A DNA stretch of 12,701 bases from Microcaldota archaeon (GTDB lineage: Archaea; Micrarchaeota; Micrarchaeia; Anstonellales; Bilamarchaeaceae). Below the pieces are notes generated by a model. The model saw nothing but the letters and a program-made list of their open reading frames with translations, ran no database searches and was not told the origin of the DNA. A program made the translations under genes and the position numbers. The stretch covers positions 1 through 12,701 of the forward strand of contig DYTL01000017.1 in NCBI GenBank assembly GCA_020726005.1. Reading direction: 5' to 3'. Of the stretch, positions 1-6,662 are shown piece after piece; positions within the stretch are counted from its first letter, which is position 1; each line of letters opens with the position of its first letter.

Positions 1-55
1 TATAATGTTTGGTTCGCGCGAATGGTTTAGTTATAAAAGATGTTCGGAATTACTG
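1..55 (+). mobile_element. MITE-like repeat, copy 1 (right-end 55 bp only)
   Basis: Seen directly: these bases align without gaps to the last 55 bp of the complete copy at 12555-12700 (51 of 55 identical by hand alignment) and to the complete copy at 6080-6225 read on the minus strand (50 of 55). The copy ends at base 55 in CGGAATTACTG, the right terminal inverted repeat. Its left part lies outside the window. It retains the TTCGCGCGAA palindrome that is mutated in the middle copy. It ends only 10 bp before the operator-like palindrome of the ATPase gene. A short frame starting at the ATG at 5-7 runs out of the repeat to a stop at 58-60. Confidence 0.85.
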
Positions 56-65
56 TGTAATTAAG

Positions 66-94
66 AACGCAAAGATTTAAATAATCTTTGCGTT
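66..94 (+). promoter_or_regulatory. Palindrome enclosing a TATA-like box of the ATPase gene
   Basis: Two perfect 12-bp arms (AACGCAAAGATT at 66-77 and its reverse complement at 83-94) flank a 5-base centre, TAAAT. The centre and inner arm ends together read TTTAAATAA (76-84), a good archaeal TATA box. Its middle is about 26 bp before the ATG at 105, the spacing expected for a leaderless transcript. A dyad overlying the TATA box is a classic arrangement for an archaeal repressor that blocks TBP/TFB, so regulation of the downstream ATPase is plausible. Alternatively the 29-bp sequence is an RNA hairpin followed by TTTT that ends transcription arriving from upstream. The palindrome is directly visible; its role is inferred. 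Confidence 0.6.
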
Positions 95-104
95 TTAAAT
101 ATTT

Positions 105-1391
105 ATGGTAAATATTGAAGACATAAAATCTGCAATTATTGATCGGGAAAAGGAATTACGCGAAAAATTTCAGACAGAAAAAATTATAGAAAGAGAAATC
201 CAAACAACAGCTCAAATGTGTATTACCTCCGATATTGCATTTATTATTACAGGTCCGCGAAGATGCGGAAAATCAATTCTTGCATATATGCTTGCACAAG
301 GAAAAAAAAGTGCGTATGTAAATTTTGATGACGAACGACTGATAGTTGAAGCAGCGGAATTAAATAAAGTTTTAGAAGCATTGTATTCACTTAAAGGAGA
401 AGTGGAATATATCATTTTTGATGAAATTCAAAATATTATTGGATGGGAATTGTTCATATCAAGACTTCTTCAAACAAAAAAAATTATTATAACTGGTAGT
501 AATGCGCATTTGTTAAGCAAAGAATTTGCAACCTATCTAACCGGAAGGCATATCGGTTGTGTGCTTTTTCCATTTAGTTTTCGTGAGTTTATTAAATTAA
601 AAAATATTGAATATAATCTTTATAGTACTGAAGATAAAGCAAAAATAAAGAACTACTTTTCAGAATACATTAAGAATGGAGGATTTCCATTAGTTCAGAA
701 AATTGGGAGAGTTTTTCTTGCAGAAACATATAAAGACATAATTGAAAGAGATGTTCTTCAAAGATATAAAATAAAATATGTAACAGTACTCAAAGAACTT
801 GCAAAATATTTAATCTCTAATACTACAAAGGAAATTTCGTTTAACAAGCTAAAGGAGATACTTAATATCAAAAGTATTCATACTATTAAAAATTATACTA
901 CTTACCTACAAAATACTTATGTAGTATTCTTACTTGAACGTTTTTCGTTTAAACTTAAAGAACAATTACGAGCTCCAAGGAAGGTATATTGTATTGATAC
1001 CGGTCTTAGTCAAATGATTAGTTTTAAAATTACAGAAGATAAAGGAAAATTACTTGAAAATATTGTAGCAATTGAGCTTTTCAAAGATACGCAAAATGAT
1101 AGTAAAAAAGAACTTTATTATTGGAAAGATTATCGACAAAGAGAAGTTGATTTTGTTATCAAAGAAGAAAATAAAATAAAACAATTAATCCAAGTAACTG
1201 ATATTTCCTCAAAAATAGAATTACCAGAAAAAGAATTGATTTCACTCATCAATGCAAGTAACGAATTATACTGTAACGAACTAATTGTACTTACAAGAGA
1301 TTATGAGACAAGAGAAACATTTGAAAAAAAAACCATTCGGTTTTTTCCTGTATGGAAATGGTTGCTTACTAAAGCGGTCTCGTTGAAGTAG
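105..1391 (+). CDS. AAA_14 / DUF4143-family ATPase
   Basis: A 428-aa archaeal P-loop ATPase of the AAA_14 plus DUF4143 type. Walker A is GPRRCGKS (residues 50-57), Walker B is YIIFDEI (102-108), a sensor-like GSNA follows at 131-134, and LTGRH (145-149) supplies the family's conserved arginine. The C-terminal DUF4143 region has KDYRQREVDFVI (341-352) and QV (363-364), resembling a PD-(D/E)XK core in this family. The biochemical role of these proteins is not established. They are numerous and patchy in archaea and often thought to be mobile or linked to conflict systems. The ATG lies about 26 bp after a TATA box inside a palindrome, so a leaderless, possibly repressed transcript is likely. The last 23 bp overlap the 3' end of thrS on the other strand. 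Length is normal and no frameshift is visible. Confidence 0.9.
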   Translation: MVNIEDIKSAIIDREKELREKFQTEKIIEREIQTTAQMCITSDIAFIITGPRRCGKSILAYMLAQGKKSAYVNFDDERLIVEAAELNKVLEALYSLKGEVEYIIFDEIQNIIGWELFISRLLQTKKIIITGSNAHLLSKEFATYLTGRHIGCVLFPFSFREFIKLKNIEYNLYSTEDKAKIKNYFSEYIKNGGFPLVQKIGRVFLAETYKDIIERDVLQRYKIKYVTVLKELAKYLISNTTKEISFNKLKEILNIKSIHTIKNYTTYLQNTYVVFLLERFSFKLKEQLRAPRKVYCIDTGLSQMISFKITEDKGKLLENIVAIELFKDTQNDSKKELYYWKDYRQREVDFVIKEENKIKQLIQVTDISSKIELPEKELISLINASNELYCNELIVLTRDYETRETFEKKTIRFFPVWKWLLTKAVSLK

Positions 1392-3255
1392 TTTTTCCGA
1401 ACGAAATTGGTTCAAATGGTTTGCTTTCTGTTTTTTTTTCTATTTCTGAGAGTAATTCACTATAATCCATTTCTTCTTTTTTCCCTGTTTCTCTTATTGT
1501 TACCGCAAGTTTTCCGCTGTTCATTTCTTTATCTCCAACTACTGCAATATAAGGGCACCATTCAATTTCTGCATTTCTAATTTTTTTACTTAATGTTTCC
1601 GCACTATCATCAATATCTACGCGCACTTTTCTTCCATTTGCTCTTTCTTGTAGTTCTTTTGCGAATTGAATATGTTTTTCTCCTATTGGAATTATACGTA
1701 GTTGTATGGGTGAAATCCAAAGCGGAAATATTCCTTTCTTTCCGTTTTTAATTTTCATTGCTTCTTTTTCCAAAAGTGCATAAATTACACGTTCAATGCT
1801 TCCGCTTATCGATGCATGCAGAATATACGGACGCTGTTTTTGTCCATTATTATTAATATAATTTATATCGTAGGTTTCAGCATTCTCAACATCAACTTGT
1901 ACCGTGCTAAGTGTACTCGCTTTATCCATCGCATCTATGAAATTAAATTCAAACTTAGTAATAAAATATGCATAGCGCTCATCAAAAAGTTCTATAAAAA
2001 TTGGCTTATCTATTTTTTTAACTATATCGATATACCAATCTTTATTCTGTTCAAAGAAATCTGTTTGTGCTCTGAATGCTATTTCAAGTTCATCAAAATT
2101 CAAATCGCGATTCCATTCCAAGCATTTATTAAATTGTTTTCTGAATTCTTCTTTTGTTTCATTAATATCCAAAGTCATAGTATGCATATCTGGCATTGTA
2201 AATGTACGCAAGCGTTTTAGTCCTGCAAGTTCGCCGCCCTGCTCTTTTCTAAAACTATATTTCGTAAGCTCGTACATTTTAAACGGAAGTTGTTTATAAC
2301 TCAGTATCATATCATGTAAAATAAGGAATTGGCCAAAACATGCTGAAAAACGGAGAAAGAACTTTTTCTTATCTGAGAGCACGACATATTGTCTTGCAGG
2401 AAAACGATTTAGGTATTTTTTTAAACTTGGATGTTCAAAATCATACATAATAGGTGTTTCAACCTCAAATGCACCATAATTTATGCAGAAATCGGTTATC
2501 GCTCTTTCCAATATTTTTTTCATTAATCTTCCTTTTGGATGCCATCTGAAATTTCCGGAGTCACTTCCTGGTTCGTATCCAACTAAACCATGCTCACACA
2601 TAAGTTTTATATGTGGTGGCTCAATTTCATAACTTCTTACTTTTTTTGTTTCATATTTAACCATTTTCTTAAATGTTGCATGTTTTGAGTAATCAAATTT
2701 TTCCACATCATAAAAATTACCATCAATATCTAAAATATAGAATTTACTTTTTATTTTTTCCTCCTGCTCAAACGAAGTAGAAATTACTTCTTCATTTCTT
2801 ATAGTTGTAGGTTGATTTTTTCCAACTTCTACATCAAGCGCGGTCTTTATTTCGCGTGATAATTCACTAAGCGGATGTCCTTTGCATTTAAGAGTGTATC
2901 CTTTATACCAACCAAAAGGAGAATGATCGATAACATATCCAATTGCTTTCATATTTAGTTTGATTGCATTTATAACCTCAAGCGCAATTTGTGGTGAAGA
3001 TGGTTTTGAAGTAAGATGTACAAGTGGATAAATTAGAATATTGTTTACTCTGATTTGTTTCGCAACTTTATCTATTTCGTCCGATGTTTTTTTTGCGATT
3101 TCATCTATACTTTTATCGTCCTGTTCAACAGAAGTGAAAACAACGAGTATTTCTTCATATCTTTTTTTTTCTGGTTTTATTTCCTCTGCTAATTTTATTG
3201 CCTTCTGTTTTGGTTCTATCTCAATATAGTCCGCGTGTACTGTTAAGATTTTCAT
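1369..3255 (-). CDS. thrS: Threonyl-tRNA synthetase, archaeal type with editing domain
   Basis: A class II synthetase that charges tRNA-Thr in the cytoplasm. Numbering from the chosen start, residues 1-145 form the archaeal DTD-like editing domain that removes misacylated serine. H80, Y117-K118 and E131 match the positions known from the Pyrococcus abyssi domain (H83, Y120-K121, E134). The catalytic core follows with motif 1 (around GAFEVETPIMYD), motif 2 (FRKEQGGELAGLKRLRTF) and motif 3 (SGSIERVI). Candidate zinc ligands are the Cys in RFSACFG, His in DMHTMT and His in LHASISG. A C-terminal anticodon-binding domain ends the 628-aa protein. I chose the ATG at 3255 because MKILTVHADYIE matches the usual family start. 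An upstream ATG at 3276 would add seven residues. A TATA-like box centred about 26 bp upstream supports a leaderless start at 3255. The 3' end overlaps the ATPase gene tail to tail. Confidence 0.97.
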   Translation of the reverse strand: MKILTVHADYIEIEPKQKAIKLAEEIKPEKKRYEEILVVFTSVEQDDKSIDEIAKKTSDEIDKVAKQIRVNNILIYPLVHLTSKPSSPQIALEVINAIKLNMKAIGYVIDHSPFGWYKGYTLKCKGHPLSELSREIKTALDVEVGKNQPTTIRNEEVISTSFEQEEKIKSKFYILDIDGNFYDVEKFDYSKHATFKKMVKYETKKVRSYEIEPPHIKLMCEHGLVGYEPGSDSGNFRWHPKGRLMKKILERAITDFCINYGAFEVETPIMYDFEHPSLKKYLNRFPARQYVVLSDKKKFFLRFSACFGQFLILHDMILSYKQLPFKMYELTKYSFRKEQGGELAGLKRLRTFTMPDMHTMTLDINETKEEFRKQFNKCLEWNRDLNFDELEIAFRAQTDFFEQNKDWYIDIVKKIDKPIFIELFDERYAYFITKFEFNFIDAMDKASTLSTVQVDVENAETYDINYINNNGQKQRPYILHASISGSIERVIYALLEKEAMKIKNGKKGIFPLWISPIQLRIIPIGEKHIQFAKELQERANGRKVRVDIDDSAETLSKKIRNAEIEWCPYIAVVGDKEMNSGKLAVTIRETGKKEEMDYSELLSEIEKKTESKPFEPISFGKTTSTRPL

Positions 3256-3274
3256 AATTTTATTATTTAAAGGC

Positions 3275-3286
3275 AAAATAAATAAA
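3275..3286 (-). promoter_or_regulatory. TATA-like box of thrS
   Basis: On the minus strand this reads TTTATTTATTTT, centred about 26 bp before the ATG at 3255. That is the spacing expected for an archaeal leaderless mRNA and argues for the shorter thrS start. A second A+T block (TTTAAATAAT) lies too close to the start to serve as the TATA box. Assigned from sequence and spacing only. Confidence 0.45.
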
Positions 3287-3340
3287 CGTTGTTGTTTTTT
3301 GTAACAGTCTAAAATTTCCCTATCTCGTACATTTTGTCTT

Positions 3341-3556
3341 TTAAGACGTGGCTAAAGTAATAGATATATTTTGTCTCTTTAGCTTCGCAGAAGTGCATAA
3401 AGACAATTGTTTTTCATAACTTTCCATGCCTGCTGTGCTTCTGAATTGCTGACTTACTCTTCTTTTGATTACAAAATACTTCAATGCTCTTTCTGCTCTA
3501 TTATTTGTTGGTTCAACTTCTGAAAATTCAAGAAAAGTAAATTTCTTTTTCGTAAA
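3341..3556 (-). pseudogene. IS66-type transposase C-terminal remnant
   Basis: A 71-codon open stretch with no start codon, preceded in frame by a stop (3557-3559). It contains VEPTNNRAERALK, the strongly conserved motif near the end of IS66-family DDE transposases, then KRRVSQQFRSTAGMES, which fits the segment that follows it in the family. IS66 transposases are usually 450 aa or more, so only the C-terminal part survives. In another frame just upstream, codons reading LVYNLRKR suggest that a frameshift separates the rest of a decayed sequence. No terminal inverted repeats of an IS66 element were found. It sits between thrS and the MFS gene, marking this spacer as an old insertion site. The motif identity is strong; the exact boundaries are not. 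Confidence 0.75.
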
Positions 3557-3684
3557 TTATATACTAATCGCAGATAATACAATCGAAAAATTTATGAGAT
3601 TATCAGTAGATTTTTAAGCGATTACTTGTTAATCATGGTATTTTTAAACTCTTACTTTTTATTTCTTCGCGGGGTTTTTACTTT
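3557..3684. other. A+T-rich spacer upstream of the MFS gene
   Basis: With the remnant at 3341-3556 this completes a gene-free stretch of about 400 bp between thrS and the MFS gene. I see no RNA gene. The minus strand may hold further decayed transposase sequence, interrupted by stops. TTTTTATTT at roughly 3656-3664 is about 25 bp before the MFS ATG and could be its TATA box. Confidence 0.35.
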
Positions 3685-4848
3685 ATGTATAAATCTAATA
3701 TTTATCCGATTGCACTTATTCAATTTATTAATTATTTTATAAATGGAGCTCTCACCATAATTATTTCACTTTATATGTTAGAACAGAAAATAAGTTTAGA
3801 ATCTATAGGGCTTGTATTTGCACTACTACCTTTTGTTTTTCTTTTTTTTAGAATGGGTTTTGCAGCAATAGGAGACGAAATAGGGACTGCAAAAATTTTC
3901 GAATTGAATGGATTATTCAATTTTCTTAGTGCATTATCTTATTCTTTAGCCCTAAGTCCAGTTGGTTTTGCTATTGGAAAACTTTCCCAAGGACTTAGTT
4001 CTTCTACATTCTGGGCTGTTGCGAGAACAGATGTTGCAAAAATGCAGAATAATGTAACGAATAATATCGGCGTACTTCTTTATGGTCTACGTTCTATCGC
4101 GCATTTTAGTGGATGCATTATAATTGGATTTACACTTTATTACCTAGGTTTTCAAAATTCGCTTTTCGGACTTGCATTAATAAGTTTAATTATAATTATT
4201 GCAGCTAATTTCATAAAAAACGACTATGATAGTTTTTATAAAACCAGAAAAATAACAAAAAAAACATTTGAAAAAATATTTGAGAGAAAAAGCCCGGAAT
4301 TCTGGAAAATTGGAATGATTATAATTTTATTTTCTTTCTGTGTAGATTTTGTTTATTATTTTATTCTTCTAATTTATGCGCGCTCTATCCTTGAGTTTTC
4401 TTATATGGAAATTGGAACGTTGCTTGCAATATTCTCGCTTTTTGAAGGCACGACCGCGTATATAGTTGGAAGATTAAACTTTCATAAAAATATTTTATTC
4501 TTTTTAACATTTTCTTTCATGGTATTACCTCTTTTATTATTAGGTTTTGTTTCTTCTTCTCTTTTCTGGATAATCGTAATGTTTGGTGCAATTGGTTCTG
4601 GTTTTATAGGAGCAATATTTGAAACATTAATATATCGCACAGTAGCCAAAAGTAAAAATATATCCATAGATATTGGTGTTTTACATATCCCGATAAGAAT
4701 TAGTGAAATAATCCTGTTTGCAATTTCTGGTTTTATAATTTCTATGTTTGGTTATCAGATCTTATTTATATCAGGTGCTGTTTCAGCAGTGCTCTTTATC
4801 TTTTTGGTTTCAAAAGCAGAAGTTACAAACAAAAGAATTTTTAATTGA
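3685..4848 (+). CDS. Major facilitator superfamily transporter
   Basis: A 387-aa integral membrane protein with about twelve hydrophobic segments separated by short charged loops, the size and layout of an MFS permease. A loop resembling the MFS motif A region follows the second membrane segment (FRMGFAAIGDEIGTAKIFE, near residues 52-70). A longer basic cytoplasmic loop near residues 180-207 (KTRKITKKTFEKIFERK) separates the two six-helix halves. The substrate cannot be told; drug or small-metabolite export is typical of such short, divergent archaeal members. Its stop lies just inside the extended frame of the endonuclease IV-family gene, so the two are probably cotranscribed. There is no clear ribosome binding site. 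Confidence 0.85.
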   Translation: MYKSNIYPIALIQFINYFINGALTIIISLYMLEQKISLESIGLVFALLPFVFLFFRMGFAAIGDEIGTAKIFELNGLFNFLSALSYSLALSPVGFAIGKLSQGLSSSTFWAVARTDVAKMQNNVTNNIGVLLYGLRSIAHFSGCIIIGFTLYYLGFQNSLFGLALISLIIIIAANFIKNDYDSFYKTRKITKKTFEKIFERKSPEFWKIGMIIILFSFCVDFVYYFILLIYARSILEFSYMEIGTLLAIFSLFEGTTAYIVGRLNFHKNILFFLTFSFMVLPLLLLGFVSSSLFWIIVMFGAIGSGFIGAIFETLIYRTVAKSKNISIDIGVLHIPIRISEIILFAISGFIISMFGYQILFISGAVSAVLFIFLVSKAEVTNKRIFN

Positions 4849-4865
4849 CACATAGAATCTCACTT

Positions 4866-5708
4866 ATGATTCGTTTTGGTCCTGCTGGGATTCCGATTCA
4901 ATGTAAATGCACAACTACTATAGAAGGTATAGAATGCTGCAAACAACTTGGATTAAGCGCAATGGAAGTAGAATTTGTACATGGAGTAAAGATGAGCGAA
5001 GAACATGCAAAAGAAGCAGGAAAAAAAGCAGGGGAATTAGACATTTCAATTTCATCTCATGCTCCGTATTATATAAATTTGTGTACTCCGGATATAGTAA
5101 AAGCAGATGGAAGCAAAAGGCATATTTTTCTTGCAGCAAAAATTACTGCATTAGCAAACGGAAAAATTACTGTTTTCCATCCTGGTTTTTATCAAAAACT
5201 AAACAAAGAAGAAGCATTCCAAATAGCAAAAAAGCGTCTTTTAGAAATAAAAGAAAAAATGGATGAAGAAAAAGTAAAATGCATCCTTGGAGCTGAAACT
5301 GTTGGAAGAAAAAGTGCTTTCGGAGGTTTTTACGAAAATTTACGCATGGCGCAAGAACTTGAATTTGTAAGACCTGTTCTTGATTTTGCGCATTTGCATG
5401 CAAGACGCGATTTTCTTATAAAAAATGAAGATGATTATAGAAAAATATTCTCGATTTTAGAAAAAGAACTACCTAATTATGTAAAAGAAATACACTGTCA
5501 TTTCTCTGAAGTAGCTTATAATGAAAAAGGAGAATTAAATCATCTTATTTTGGGTTCAAAGAATGAACCTTCTTATAAAGCGTTAATGAAAGTGCTTGCT
5601 GAAAACGATTATTGTGGAACAATTATCTGTGAAACACCAAAATTAGATATTGACGCATTAATTTTACAAAAAGAATATGAAAAATATATAAATAGCAAAA
5701 AATTATAA
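4866..5708 (+). CDS. nfo: Endonuclease IV-family AP endonuclease / TIM-barrel protein
   Basis: A 280-aa TIM-barrel protein of the endonuclease IV (AP endonuclease 2) family, which nicks DNA 5' to abasic sites in base excision repair. Metal-ligand positions are visible in order: His in ISSHAPYYINL, His in VFHPGFY, Glu in LGAETVGR, Asp and His in LDFAHLHARRD, His residues in EIHCHFSE, and Glu in IICETPKLD. I chose the ATG at 4866 because MIRFGPAGIP is the customary archaeal start. The frame extends to a TTG at 4845, which would overlap the MFS stop by 4 bp and add seven residues. Some archaeal members are annotated only as sugar-phosphate isomerase-like TIM barrels, so nuclease activity is likely rather than proven. 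It follows the MFS gene as a probable operon and converges with the zinc-ribbon gene. Confidence 0.85.
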   Translation: MIRFGPAGIPIQCKCTTTIEGIECCKQLGLSAMEVEFVHGVKMSEEHAKEAGKKAGELDISISSHAPYYINLCTPDIVKADGSKRHIFLAAKITALANGKITVFHPGFYQKLNKEEAFQIAKKRLLEIKEKMDEEKVKCILGAETVGRKSAFGGFYENLRMAQELEFVRPVLDFAHLHARRDFLIKNEDDYRKIFSILEKELPNYVKEIHCHFSEVAYNEKGELNHLILGSKNEPSYKALMKVLAENDYCGTIICETPKLDIDALILQKEYEKYINSKKL

Positions 5709-5867
5709 ATTATTGGAAGTTGCCTTGAATTTAGTTCTTTTTGGTATATTTGACCAACAATCCTTACATATATATAATTTTTTAATTCTATTTGTTTTTC
5801 TTGCGCTCTTTTTACACGATTCGCAAACAAGTCGTTCGCAGTAATTGCATTTATCTGCCTTTGCCAT
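5703..5867 (-). CDS. Small zinc-ribbon protein, 54 aa
   Basis: A short basic protein with six cysteines in three CxxC pairs: CNYC (7-10), CESC (15-18) and CKDC (34-37), linked by a Lys/Arg-rich segment (KKSARKTNRIKK). This suggests one or two zinc-binding knuckles and nucleic-acid or ribosome binding, as in many tiny archaeal zinc-ribbon proteins. I cannot name a family. The ATG at 5867 lies about 34 bp after a TATATAAA/TTTATATA box, so a leader of roughly 9 nt is expected. The same frame stays open upstream and includes another CERC pair before this ATG but has no start codon there, so the N terminus could be longer if an unusual start is used. Its last bases overlap the stop codon of the convergent nfo gene. 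Confidence 0.7.
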   Translation of the reverse strand: MAKADKCNYCERLVCESCKKSARKTNRIKKLYICKDCWSNIPKRTKFKATSNNL

Positions 5868-5897
5868 TTGTTTTTTACATCTTTCACATGTTTGAAG

Positions 5898-5905
5898 TAT
5901 ATAAA
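5898..5905 (-). promoter_or_regulatory. TATA box of the zinc-ribbon gene
   Basis: Reads TTTATATA on the minus strand, a near-ideal archaeal TATA box. Transcription would begin about 25 bp downstream, roughly 9 nt before the ATG at 5867. This decides the start in favour of that ATG over the longer frame lacking a start codon. Confidence 0.5.
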
Positions 5906-5930
5906 CACCCTTTAAGATTGTCTAAAAAAA

Positions 5931-6095
5931 TTATTTTCCTCTCCCAACTCTGAAAGACGAAATTTGCGCACACGCTAATGTACCAAAAAAATTGTTTTTC
6001 ATGTTATTGATTAAGCTTTTGATATCTATATTGCTACTAAGTTTTTTATTATCCGAGCTAAGTTTTATAAATACAATTATAGTAATTCCGAACAT
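5931..6095 (-). CDS. Possible 54-codon ORF starting inside the MITE
   Basis: Read on the minus strand, an ATG within the right end of repeat copy 2 (6093-6095) opens a 54-aa frame beginning MFGITIIVFIKLSS and ending SSFRVGRGK before a TAA at 5931. All but the first five codons lie outside the repeat. I recognise no domain. The composition is protein-like, so this may be the broken 3' part of a gene cut by the insertion, now with a start supplied by the repeat, or a chance open frame. In copy 1 the equivalent ATG leads to a stop after six codons. Treat as doubtful. Confidence 0.25.
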   Translation of the reverse strand: MFGITIIVFIKLSSDNKKLSSNIDIKSLINNMKNNFFGTLACAQISSFRVGRGK

Positions 6096-6225
6096 CTTCT
6101 ACAACTAAACCATTCGCAAGAACCAAACATTATATTGGTTTTATAATTAAACTATTTTTCGCGTTTTTTAGCGAATTTATATAATTTCAAAATCGAAAGG
6201 TTTTTATTTACTTGCGGATTTACTG
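6080..6225 (-). mobile_element. MITE-like repeat, copy 2 (complete, inverted)
   Basis: A complete 146-bp copy, inverted relative to copies 1 and 3. It matches 12555-12700 without gaps at 138 of 146 positions (about 94.5%, hand alignment). Its ends are CAGTAAATCCG and (reverse-complemented) TAGTAATTCCG, the last base being a C-to-T change of the CAGTAATTCCG terminus. It encodes no transposase. It contains an imperfect hairpin (TTCGC...GCGAA around an A-rich loop). The TTCGCGCGAA palindrome of the other copies is changed to TTCTTGCGAA. No clear target-site duplication is visible in the flanks. The left end stops 3 bp before the first ATG of the ACT gene, so that gene's upstream region is repeat-derived. 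Confidence 0.88.
6176..6183 (+). promoter_or_regulatory. TATA-like box inside the MITE, likely for the ACT gene
   Basis: TTTATATA lies within repeat copy 2. Transcription would begin near 6205-6208, leaving a leader of about 35 nt that contains GAGG (6231-6234), six bases before the ATG at 6241. A weaker box, TTTTTATTTA at 6201-6210, would give an almost leaderless mRNA. Copy 3 has TTTATGTA at the same place, a poorer match. Confidence 0.4.
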
Positions 6226-6240
6226 TTTATGAGGAATATC

Positions 6241-6642
6241 ATGAAACCAATTACTTTAGTTTTGAATGATAGAGTTGGACTTATTTCGGATTTATCGTAT
6301 ATACTCGGAAAAGAGAAAATAAATATAGACGGATTAAGTGCGAGCGTGGTTGGAAAAAAAATTGTAATAACATTACAGGTAAACGATACTAAAAAGGCAA
6401 AGAACGTACTTATCAAAAACGATTATAAAAATATAGAAGATAACTATTATGTGATAATGGTGAAGGATAAACCAGGCGAACTTTCTAAAATTACAGGATT
6501 ACTCAAAAAAGCCAAAGTAAATATTTTAAGTCTTCTTCAACTTTCAAGAGACGGAAATTACGCAATGGTTTCATTAAAAACAAATAAACCAAGAGTTACA
6601 AAAGAAATCTTAAAACCATATTTAGCCGAAGAATTACTATAA
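6241..6642 (+). CDS. Tandem ACT-domain protein
   Basis: A 133-aa protein made of two ACT domains and nothing else. The first covers about residues 1-65 (ITLVLNDRVGLISDLSYILG, then an INIDGLSASVVG strand). The second covers about 66-133, with VKDKPGELSKITGLLKKAKV, the typical D-x-P-G-x-L turn where amino-acid ligands bind. Free-standing tandem ACT proteins are thought to sense amino acids and regulate enzymes or transcription; the ligand is unknown here. I chose the ATG at 6241 because GAGG at 6231-6234 sits six bases upstream. An ATG at 6229 would add four residues. Its promoter appears to lie wholly within the MITE copy. It converges with the NFACT-N gene, with only 20 bp between the ends. 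Confidence 0.85.
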   Translation: MKPITLVLNDRVGLISDLSYILGKEKINIDGLSASVVGKKIVITLQVNDTKKAKNVLIKNDYKNIEDNYYVIMVKDKPGELSKITGLLKKAKVNILSLLQLSRDGNYAMVSLKTNKPRVTKEILKPYLAEELL

Positions 6643-6660
6643 TTTTTTTTGCCTTTTTGA
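6643..6660 (+). terminator. T-rich termination tract after the ACT gene
   Basis: Directly after the ACT stop the plus strand carries a run of eight or more T, then another T run (6652-6658). Archaeal RNA polymerase terminates at such T tracts without needing a hairpin. No stem is visible. Confidence 0.45.
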
Positions 6661-6662
6661 TT

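Noticed and set aside
1816..2220. A 134-codon plus-strand open frame inside thrS.
   Set aside because: It is antisense to the conserved catalytic core of ThrRS and has low-complexity, Ile/Phe-rich composition without domain signals.
3256..3276. Longer thrS start adding MPLNNKI.
   Set aside because: The family normally begins at MKIL-type sequence, and the TATA-like box spacing fits the ATG at 3255.
3620..3634. GATTA...TAATC inverted repeat upstream of the MFS gene as an operator.
   Set aside because: Five-base A+T-rich arms are expected by chance at this base composition.
5609..5908. A 99-codon minus-strand frame covering the nfo end and the zinc-ribbon region.
   Set aside because: It lies in a different frame from the cysteine-rich protein, lacks recognisable motifs and would overlap nfo extensively.
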